Made by a program: the position numbers and the translations under genes. The notes beneath the pieces were generated by a model that saw only the letters and a program-made list of their open reading frames with translations, did not search any database and had not been told where the DNA came from. A stretch of DNA of 64,000 nt from Legionella bozemanae (GTDB lineage: Bacteria; Pseudomonadota; Gammaproteobacteria; Legionellales; Legionellaceae), in assembly GCF_001648595.1 (NCBI RefSeq), contig NZ_LBAW01000017.1, forward strand, positions 24,884 through 88,883, read 5' to 3'. Shown here in pieces: positions 57,962-64,000 of this stretch (position 1 is the first letter of the stretch; each line of letters opens with the position of its first letter).

Positions 57962-57985
57962 GAAATTATAGTGAAACTATATTTC
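57962..57985. promoter_or_regulatory. candidate operator of the RES/Xre pair
   Basis: GAAATTATAGT and ACTATATTTC form a near-perfect inverted repeat, centred about 30 bp upstream of the antitoxin ATG. Autoregulation by the Xre protein through such a site is expected for the family. Confidence 0.5.
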
Positions 57986-58061
57986 ATATGCAAGTTATTT
58001 TTTGTAATTAATTATTGTTCATTAATAGGAATGATATAGGAGACAGCATGAAGTGATATGC

Positions 58062-58186
58062 GTATATAAAATGGGGACTTTGTGAACGTTGCTGCTTATG
58101 AGTCTAAATAAATTTGTTTTTCAAGTGATTGTTTATTTTGAGGTCAATTTCTGCTTAAGGTTTACTTTTCAAAAGTAATCAGGCTT
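58062..58186. repeat. accessory-region dispersed repeat, diverged copy B
   Basis: GTATATAAAATGGGG, GAACGTTGCTGCTTATGAG, TTTTTCAAGTGATT and TTTTGAGGTCAATTTCTGC align along the length of copy A with scattered changes. It lies upstream of the RES/Xre operator. Confidence 0.75.
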
Positions 58187-58193
58187 TTTAAGG

Positions 58194-58398
58194 TCACTGC
58201 TGCCAGTGGAAACTAAACTCTTGTGGAAATCGTACTAAATTACGTTTGACTACTTGATTAAATTCCCTTGTTTCAATCCCATGAATCTCTACAAGCTCAC
58301 TATTAAGCATCACAAGAATTTTCACGAACAGTATAAATCTTATTGGTTAACTCGGTTTCAACAAATTGTTCTGCATTACATGTTGTAGAAAATTTCAT
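58194..58398 (-). pseudogene. ORF6N-domain (phage-type KilA-N relative) gene, frameshifted
   Basis: From the ATG at 58398 the first frame reads MKFSTTCNAEQF...NKIYTVRENSC and stops. A second frame continues with VMLNSELVEIHGIETREFNQ, then VVKRNLVRFPQEFSFHW, and stops. The second part is the ORF6N signature (VML..dLAelYgVeT..lNqaVKRN..RFPedFmF). A small indel has therefore broken the gene, and only its first 70 or so codons remain. ORF6N proteins are phage-associated DNA-binding proteins. Confidence 0.75.
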
Positions 58399-58432
58399 TC
58401 TTCCTTAATAGAAATTTTCTACAATAGAATTA

Positions 58433-59152
58433 TTAATTGTAGTAATACTGCGGTTGTGGAGCGTAGTATTCCTCATCTTCATAATTGTAGGATTCCATTT
58501 CATTCTCCCTATCCTGTTCTTTTTTGTGATAAGCTCTTTCCAGCAAACGAAACTGTTCCTGTTCAATCTCTAATCTTGTTTGGTCATTCTGAGAGTGCTC
58601 ATGGTAATTCTTTTTATCATTTTTTGCAGAGGAATATAAAGACATCTGACCCAACATATTTCGAGTGCTATCAGGACAAGCCTCTGTCTCTTGTATTTGC
58701 AATTCAAATAGAGCTTTTAGAAAAAATTCTTTCCATGCCGTTATGGATTCTTTCATAAGAGGTACGCGATCGATAGCATCTAATTTTGATAGGCTACTGA
58801 TAATATCAGTCGCTTTTAAATGAGACTGAGAGCCTAACTTCCAAACTCCGGCACGCAAAGCTGTATCATGACTTAAGGATAAAAGATATAAAAGATCAAC
58901 GCCATTATACTTGTTTGCTGAAGTTAATTTATGATGTGCTAAAAAATCTATAAAATCTTGACCTAAATTGATGTCCTCTATCGTAGCTGAACGAGATATC
59001 TTATATTGCGGAGAAAAAATAATTGGGGCAACAGCCTTATAATGAGCTATTTTATCCGGTGATTGTACATCAGAGGGGAATGAATGATAAATCAATTCGT
59101 CAATGGAACCTGTTGAATAGATTTGACTATTTTTTTCATAGAAATAAGGCAT
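58433..59152 (-). CDS. orphan protein with acidic Tyr-rich tail, effector candidate
   Basis: A 239-residue soluble protein that I do not recognise. The first 160 residues look globular and helical. The tail is charged (RAYHKKEQDRENEMES) and ends YNYEDEEYYAPQPQYYYN. A Glu-rich stretch near the C-terminus is a feature of Dot/Icm translocation signals. No neighbours suggest a function. Confidence 0.6.
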   Translation of the reverse strand: MPYFYEKNSQIYSTGSIDELIYHSFPSDVQSPDKIAHYKAVAPIIFSPQYKISRSATIEDINLGQDFIDFLAHHKLTSANKYNGVDLLYLLSLSHDTALRAGVWKLGSQSHLKATDIISSLSKLDAIDRVPLMKESITAWKEFFLKALFELQIQETEACPDSTRNMLGQMSLYSSAKNDKKNYHEHSQNDQTRLEIEQEQFRLLERAYHKKEQDRENEMESYNYEDEEYYAPQPQYYYN

Positions 59153-59565
59153 TTATTTTCCTTTTTAAAAATTAGAACGAAATATAACATAAATACCCAA
59201 TTCGACCAATATGCGCTCACCAGGGTTTTTAAGTTAAGTAGGTATGCCTTTAAAGGCAAGAAAATTTTCATTAAAAGTCGCAGCTTTTAGGTAAGAGGCT
59301 TTTAAATTAAAAAACAAGTGGTTTTGGGAAAATGCTCACAATTAAATATTCTTTTTCAAGTAATGATAGTTTTTTCATAGATTAATTTTAATATTTATAT
59401 CTCAAAGTAAAAGGATAAAGCAGTTATCCCTGTTCTGAATTGATTCACTTTTTTTTGAGTTTGTAAGTTTACTAATTGAGACGTGAAATTACTTTAGGTC
59501 TGATTATAGAGAGTATTAGTGCTTTCATTGTACGTTACGCCCGTGATAATCATTTGTTTGCCATC
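59153..59565. other. AT-rich spacer, nothing recognised
   Basis: 413 bp with stop codons in all frames and no family repeat, hairpin or tRNA seen. Confidence 0.4.
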
Positions 59566-59862
59566 TTAAAAACGGGGATTTTTGATTTTTTGTTCTTCAA
59601 CTACTCTTAATCGAGCATCTTCTTCTTCCTTAGTCAGATTAACTTCTGGTAAATCATCATAAAAATCAGCTGGTTCTAAAGTTGAACTGTTTTTTACAAA
59701 AATAACCTTTGAAGGCTCTGTAAATTCAAAACTTGATTGGGTTGTATTAGTATCAAAATTAATTGCAGCTTGTTTGGTGTCATTAACATAAGAACGAGAT
59801 AATTGTTCTATACTTGTGTGTTGAGGTAGCGTATTTTCCCACAAACGAATAAGATCTAACAT
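59566..59862 (-). CDS. hypothetical protein or gene fragment
   Basis: A 98-residue frame beginning MLDLIRLWENTLPQHTSIEQ, with an acidic C-terminal part (NLTKEEEDARLRVVEE). No ribosome binding site is obvious and it lies among broken genes, so it may be a remnant. Family unknown. Confidence 0.35.
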   Translation of the reverse strand: MLDLIRLWENTLPQHTSIEQLSRSYVNDTKQAAINFDTNTTQSSFEFTEPSKVIFVKNSSTLEPADFYDDLPEVNLTKEEEDARLRVVEEQKIKNPRF

Positions 59863-59987
59863 TTAAAACCCCGCGATATGCTATAAAAAAACGCAATTGC
59901 ATCATAAATACCCACTAAAAATATTATCCATTAATTTCAAAATGTCATCCTCACCTATGGTCATCAAGGGCAAGATATCGATAAAAA

Positions 59988-60275
59988 CTAGCGCGAGATT
60001 TTAAGAGTCTTACAAATATCATTAATGCTCATGCCATGATTTTTATGCATGCGTTTAGCAGTAAGCATTTTAGGGTTGTTCGAAGAAACCTTCTTTTGTC
60101 CACCGCTTCTACCTCTAGCACGCGCGGCATCTAAACCGGCTTTAGTTCTTTCTTGAATTAATCGTCGTTCAAATTGAGCCAAAGAAGAAAAAATATTAAA
60201 AATTAGTTCTCCTGAAGCCGTTGTTGTATCAATAGCACCATCACAGAGCGATCGAAACCCAATTAATGTGCCCAA
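59988..60275 (-). pseudogene. truncated serine resolvase/invertase (C-terminal part)
   Basis: The remaining 95 residues contain FRSLCDGAIDTTTASGELIF, LAQFERRLIQERTKAGLDAA, RARGRSGGQ and a C-terminal helix-turn-helix (GMSINDICKTLKISR). These are the end of the catalytic domain, the long E helix and the DNA-binding domain of Tn3-type resolvases. The N-terminal 70 or so residues with the catalytic Ser are missing, so it cannot recombine DNA. The break coincides with the start of a divergent transposase remnant. Confidence 0.9.
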
Positions 60276-60560
60276 TCAAGTTGTCCACTACATTGCAAAA
60301 CAATTAGCGTTTGAACTTCCAGTAGTACTTGCATCCTATAGGATCGTAAAGCAACGCGATTAGATCATTATGGTGAAATAAAGACTGTATTTGATTATAA
60401 AGATCTTGGCGGGCTCGATTAACTCGCTGGGCTGTATGATCAAGCACGGCATGGCAATGAAAGACTAAGCATTCTGTTTGAACGTTGCACGCTGTGGCTC
60501 ATCAGTAGAAAAGTTCTATTACCAGACATAAGCACATTGACCGGTTTTAATAGGGGGCAT
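60258..60560 (+). pseudogene. degraded Tn3-family transposase (TnpA) fragment
   Basis: In one frame 60265-60340 reads NVPNQVVHYIAKQLAFELPV followed by VLASYR. After a frame change, 60342 onward reads DRKATRLDHYGEIKTVF, a stop, then LYDQARHGNERLSILFERCT and LWLISRKVLLPDISTLTGF. This matches the N-terminal region of Tn3-type TnpA (R.-T...H..EI, then W...LF......WL...KVLLPG...L). It lies back to back with the resolvase remnant, as in Tn3 elements with divergent tnpR and tnpA. Confidence 0.7.
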
Positions 60561-60602
60561 GTGGAATAACCACCAAAAGTGTTAATTTTGAGTTACTCCA
60601 CT
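60559..60602. repeat. 49-bp inverted-end element, copy 1
   Basis: ATGTGGAATAACCACCAAAA, GTGTTAATTTTGAG and TTACTCCACT match the reverse complement of the element at 62634-62682 with a few changes at the tips. Confidence 0.75.
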
Positions 60603-60650
60603 AATTTCAGAAAAACCTCTTGTTCCGTCTTGATCTCATAATAACTATCA

Positions 60651-61748
60651 TTAATTTATATATTCAATGGGTGTGAAGTCATTAGTTTTAGATTGATTAT
60701 CTTCATTGCCGTCATTTTTTGGCGATGGGAAAAAACCGATACCAGAATAAGAGTTATTCAGACTTATCCCTTGATCTGAATAAGAAAGTTCTTCTTCTCC
60801 TTCACTTTCAGATGTATTTCCATGATACAGATTTAGTTCTTTCATAAAGAGCGAAGGATTTGCCAAACTAAAATCTTGATCAAGATTTTTTTCAAGCGCT
60901 AATAATTGCCATTGCTCATGCCTATTTTTTAATAATTTTATTAAAGACTCTATATCACATTCATTAGCTTCTATTTTAGAAAAAGCATTCTTCATTGAAG
61001 TAATTTCCTCTTCATCTTCAACTAGGGCAAGACATTTATCAAACATTATTTGTTGGTGTGTGTATAAATCGGATGTTATCGTAGTGCGAATGATATCTTC
61101 AAAAAATGAAAAAGGAGTATTTGCAATTAACTTTATCATAGCTATTTTTTCATTTTGAAAACTCTCGGAGCTCACATAATTTTGAGGCAAAGAGTTCTCA
61201 TCTACACCATGATAATGCTGCTCGACTATGTAGGGAATTTTTTGTAACGATGATAATGTAAGTGTAGTTCGTAACATTTCATAGTCCAAAGACTCAGCCA
61301 TATCTATCCTAAATGTTCTTTTTTCCTTACCTGTATCCTGCAAGCCAAAATTACCCGAATGCATGTCGGTTTCACAAAGGAAATAGCAAATAATAAACAT
61401 TCCTGCTAAACCCTTAATATCTTGAAATTGACTTTGCTCTTTGAGATCAGGACAACCCTCTCTAAAATTTTTTATCCTCCTGCTCGCAATATAAAACTCA
61501 TTGTTTTCTTTAATAATCTCCAATTCAGGGCCATAACCCATAAGTCCTTTAAATATTTTAGAGCAAGCTAATTCAACTTGAGCAGCATATTCACTTCGTC
61601 TGAATAAAAGAAAAAAATCCCCATCGAAAGAAGAGTTTTGTACAGGCTGAAAGTTTGGGGTGCAGGTATAACCATAATTTAGACCTTCTTTGGGATTACC
61701 AAACAATAGTTTAATGTTATGAAAAGATGAGAAATCTCTATAAGACAT
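60651..61748 (-). CDS. kinase-like orphan protein, Dot/Icm effector candidate
   Basis: A 365-residue soluble protein. FDGDFFLLFRRSEYAAQVEL and ELEIIKENNEFYIASRRI could form an N-lobe. CETDMHSGNFGLQD followed by FRIDMAESLDYEM reads like the catalytic loop (D-x-H-x-x-N) and metal-binding Asp of phosphoinositide or HipA-like kinases. The C-terminal 80 residues are acidic and Ser-rich (TSESEGEEELSYSDQG), resembling an effector E-block. The family is not recognised by name. Catalytic activity is inference from two short motifs. Confidence 0.6.
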   Translation of the reverse strand: MSYRDFSSFHNIKLLFGNPKEGLNYGYTCTPNFQPVQNSSFDGDFFLLFRRSEYAAQVELACSKIFKGLMGYGPELEIIKENNEFYIASRRIKNFREGCPDLKEQSQFQDIKGLAGMFIICYFLCETDMHSGNFGLQDTGKEKRTFRIDMAESLDYEMLRTTLTLSSLQKIPYIVEQHYHGVDENSLPQNYVSSESFQNEKIAMIKLIANTPFSFFEDIIRTTITSDLYTHQQIMFDKCLALVEDEEEITSMKNAFSKIEANECDIESLIKLLKNRHEQWQLLALEKNLDQDFSLANPSLFMKELNLYHGNTSESEGEEELSYSDQGISLNNSYSGIGFFPSPKNDGNEDNQSKTNDFTPIEYIN

Positions 61749-61804
61749 GGTATCTCCATTATAAAAAAGACTAAATTATACGCGAAATGGTTATTAATTT
61801 GTAT

Positions 61805-62660
61805 TTAAAATAACTCGATGAAATGGTTTAAATTTTTATGTTTTTTCCCCAATACAAACATTTCTGTGCCGTAGGTAATATAAAGTGGTCTTGGAAATAT
61901 CCAATTGCTAAGCAATTTTTTATCAGGAAGTTGAATTTGGTACTCCGCAATCAATGCGGGAGATAAAGTTCTATTTAATGAAAATTCGACAACTTCTTTA
62001 TCTTTACTCGCGCATAAGCATAATAATAACCCTATAGAAGAATTCTCATGTGCTTTTTTCACAGTTCGATCTAGGCTCTCCAGGTAAAATGAGAGCTTCC
62101 CTAGGTATTCTGGTTCAAACCGCCCTACTTTCAATTCAATAATAGCGTAACATTTAAGAATAACATGGTAAAAAAACTAAATCAGCATAGAAATGATCAC
62201 CATCAAAAGTTAATCTTTTTTGACGTCCAACAAACGAGAAACCTTTTCCTAGTTCTAATAAAAACTGTTGTAAATTGTTAATCAATGCTTCTTCAAGTTC
62301 CGACTCAACTAATTTCGTTGATTCCGATAGCCCTTAAAACTCTAATACAACCGGTTCCTTTATAGCATCTTCCGGTTTATTAATTTCTTGACTCTTCTTT
62401 AGCTAGATTTATTAATCCTTCCTTATCTTTGCTTTTAGCTAATCTATCATAAAGTAAACTATTTATTTGCCTTTCAAGCTCTCTTCCACTCCAACAGTTT
62501 TTTTCTGCTTCAACCGTATAAAATTGTCGTGCTTCTTCTCTGTCAATTCGCATTAATGCTCGATAATGAATCCAGCCTAAATTCAGACTTAAGCCAGTTT
62601 TAATAGATTCGTAAGAATCAGCTCTATTCGGGATCGTGTGGAATAACTCAATATTAACAC
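61805..62660 (-). pseudogene. DUF1016/YhcG-type PDDEXK nuclease, frameshifted
   Basis: Reading minus-strand frames in turn gives NLGWIHYRALMRIDREEARQ, FYTVEAEKNCWSGRELERQI and NSLLYDRLAKSKDKEGLINL. After breaks these continue with KRLTFDGDHFYADLVF, then AIIELKVGRFEPEYLGKLSF, ALIAEYQIQLPDKKLL. This is the full order of the YhcG/DUF1016 family, including the D...E-x-K nuclease core, but with at least two frame breaks and a stop. The last 109 codons (61805-62134) remain open. Such nucleases are often carried by mobile DNA. Confidence 0.85.
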
Positions 62661-62682
62661 TTTTGGTGGTTATTCCACACGA
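62634..62682. repeat. 49-bp inverted-end element, copy 2
   Basis: The ends TCGTGTGGAATAAC and GTTATTCCACACGA are exact inverted copies (14 bp), with TCAATATTAACACTTTTGGTG between. It sits at the 5' end of the broken nuclease gene, in opposite orientation to copy 1 two kilobases away. Confidence 0.85.
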
Positions 62683-62691
62683 CTCCTATAA

Positions 62692-62979
62692 ATGTCATAA
62701 ATAAATACTAAAGACAATTCTTGCTTCCATTCAACAAAATATCATTCAGTAATTTCATCGGGTCTAAAATCATTATTTCTTCATTTCTATGGACTCGCCG
62801 CATAAATTCGCCCAAAATATCTGCTTTTGGGGCTAAGAAAAATTTTGCAACATAACCCTATCGATTGCCAAAACGCCGATAATTTTAACAGCAAGGCTAT
62901 TGTTTTGTTTGTGGTTAGTGTTTAGTCTGGTGAATTAATTTGTTAAGTTGGGAAGGTTACAGTTAACAAAGGAGTATTG
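62692..62979. other. spacer with a possible 3' gene fragment
   Basis: The minus strand encodes KADILGEFMRRVHRNEEIMI followed by LDPMKLLNDILLNGSKNCL and a stop, which looks like the end of a coding sequence with no intact 5' part. I cannot name a family. The rest is non-coding. Confidence 0.3.
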
Positions 62980-63176
62980 ATGAAAAAAAGGATATTAAAT
63001 AGTTTACTGTTATTCAGTTGTGGCTTCGCTTATTGCGGTCAGCGAGCTAATTCTGTAGTTTATCCCCTCAAGTCAATTCTTTTTTAAAATCGGTTTATGC
63101 TCCAACTATTTTTTCTGCATTAAAGCAAGGCCACTTTGTGTTTCAAGCAGGGGGCTATTGGAGCCATCAAGGCTAG
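62980..63176 (+). pseudogene. broken outer-membrane protein gene (5' fragment)
   Basis: GGAG precedes the ATG at 62980. A signal peptide (MKKRILNSLLLFSCGFAYCG) follows, then a stop at about residue 36. Another frame continues SVYAPTIFSALKQGHFVFQA and GGYWSHQG before a second stop. The FSALKQGHFVFQAGGYWS block resembles the first strand of Legionella beta-barrel outer-membrane proteins, as I recall them. Only the first 65 or so codons remain. Confidence 0.6.
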
Positions 63177-63210
63177 CTTCAGCAAGAATCAATGTCATAA
63201 TATTTAGTAG

Positions 63211-63513
63211 TTAAATAGCAAAACCATAATGTGTCCCATCCGGAAGCTCAACATCGAGCCGTAATTTTCCCCCAGTTGCTTCAATATAGCGCTTTAAAGA
63301 TGATAGCTTAAGATCACGTCCAGGCTTTTCCATCTCAGCGACTGTGGGCTGCTTTATGCCAAGAACATTTGCCATATCTACTTGAGTCTTTTGTACCAAC
63401 TCGCGAAGCTCAGCTAAATGGATATTGAGCAACATTTCTTCTGCCTTTTCTTGTGCCTTTTTAACCACTCCTGGTTTTTCTGCTGCAAGAATTTGTTCAA
63501 GGGTTCTCGCCAT
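63211..63513 (-). CDS. HigA-type antitoxin (XRE family)
   Basis: The 100-residue protein has a helix-turn-helix (LVQKTQVDMANVLGIKQPTVAEMEK, in pieces) followed by SLKRYIEATGGKLRLDVELP, a common HigA/XRE antitoxin tail. It directly follows the toxin gene with a 5-bp gap, the order typical of HigBA. Confidence 0.85.
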   Translation of the reverse strand: MARTLEQILAAEKPGVVKKAQEKAEEMLLNIHLAELRELVQKTQVDMANVLGIKQPTVAEMEKPGRDLKLSSLKRYIEATGGKLRLDVELPDGTHYGFAI

Positions 63514-63518
63514 AATAA

Positions 63519-63869
63519 TTACTCCTTATTTAACTTTTTCAGATGAGCAGTAAACTCACGATCAGCTATTGGAATCATTTCATCATAAAATCGTTTATCA
63601 TTTCCTGTTTTATTGCCAGCACACAATAAAATACCTCTCCGCTTTGGGTCAAATGCAAAAAACGCCCTGATTGGATCACCTTTACTTTGGACTCGTAACT
63701 CCTTCATATTACTATGACAAGAGCCTTTAACAGTGTCTGCATAGGGTCTTGATAGCATAGGCCCTTTCTCTTGTAATACTATCATTGATGCCAACATGTT
63801 AGTCCTATCTATATCATCCAAAGCATCAAACCAGATATCAAAGGTGTCTGTCGTTTCTATTGACCACAT
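63519..63869 (-). CDS. HigB/RelE-type toxin (Gp49-like)
   Basis: The 116-residue protein contains FDIWFDALDD, KELRVQSKGDPIRAFFAFDP and RRGILLCAGNKTGNDKRFYD. This is the pattern of phage-derived Gp49-like HigB toxins, ribosome-dependent mRNA interferases related to RelE. The conserved basic and aromatic residues appear intact, so the pair may be active. An inverted repeat (CTATATAG...CTATAG, about 63899-63920) upstream may be the operator. Confidence 0.88.
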   Translation of the reverse strand: MWSIETTDTFDIWFDALDDIDRTNMLASMIVLQEKGPMLSRPYADTVKGSCHSNMKELRVQSKGDPIRAFFAFDPKRRGILLCAGNKTGNDKRFYDEMIPIADREFTAHLKKLNKE

Positions 63870-63939
63870 ACCCTCTCCTTTTTATTATAGGTTAAATGCT
63901 ATATAGATTCAAGCCTATAGTCAAGTATTTAAAGAGGAA

Positions 63940-64000
63940 ATAAAACGGGGGTTTTGCGACCGTTGCTGCTTATGAGGCTAAACAAAACGGTTTTTCAAGT
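63940..64000. repeat. accessory-region dispersed repeat, copy C (cut by window end)
   Basis: 63942-64000 reads the same as 55357-55415 over 59 bases, in the same orientation. It probably continues past the window. It lies upstream of the HigBA pair. Confidence 0.9.

Overview
The window is about 64 kb of a low-GC gammaproteobacterial chromosome, almost certainly Legionella (most likely not L. pneumophila). The genus call rests on two tandem Legionella major-outer-membrane-protein paralogues with the mature start [13 protein letters not shown], an LbtU-type siderophore porin, an Rcp/PagP-like lipid A palmitoyltransferase, and several large coiled-coil, membrane or acidic-tailed proteins that look like Dot/Icm effector candidates. 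Positions 1 to about 54,000 are a dense conserved core. Positions about 54,000 to 64,000 are an accessory stretch of orphan genes, toxin-antitoxin pairs and broken genes.

Core, left to right. The left edge holds the end of a maf gene. A long minus-strand run follows: ksgA, a TraI_2-like protein, apaH, then a tripartite efflux operon (tolC-like, macA-like, ABC ATPase, MacB-like permease) whose stops and starts overlap. Rightward come panD, tatC, a coiled-coil protein, an isochorismatase/nicotinamidase-type hydrolase, a beta-barrel protein, hspQ, the ubiD-fre pair, trxA-rho, rsmE, fumC, small hypotheticals and a eukaryotic-type cystathionine beta-synthase. A pair of overlapping genes at 23.7-24.7 kb may be a split, catalytically dead OTU-like protein. 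Then a DOT1-like methyltransferase, ihfB, dcd, the slipin/NfeD pair, the LbtU-like porin and the two MOMP-like genes. The block motY, pyrC, rnt, peroxiredoxin, grxD, sodB links the flagellar stator ring to pyrimidine synthesis, RNA maturation and oxidative stress defence; it resembles an arrangement I recall from Pseudomonas. It is followed by argD, a second aminotransferase, a hybrid histidine kinase, a membrane effector candidate, coq7, pitA, an amino-acid permease, a pagP-like gene, an Mpo1-like gene, a small pore-like membrane protein, rlmKL-darP and a TauE exporter.

Accessory region. It contains a leucine-rich-repeat protein, an Asp-box propeller protein, a RES/Xre toxin-antitoxin pair, a broken ORF6N gene, an acidic-tailed orphan, a truncated serine resolvase back to back with a degraded Tn3-type transposase, a kinase-like effector candidate, a broken DUF1016 (YhcG-type) nuclease, a broken outer-membrane-protein gene and a HigBA pair. 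Two copies of a 59-bp direct repeat, identical as read, bracket most of it, with a diverged third copy inside.

Several short repeat families are scattered between genes: GC-rich REP-like inverted repeats (one lies in frame inside the tolC-like signal-peptide region), a 31-bp palindrome in three copies, a roughly 140-bp imperfect palindrome in four copies, and a 49-bp element with inverted ends in two copies. No tRNA, rRNA or CRISPR array was seen. All functional names come from reading motifs and recalled family features; no database search was run.
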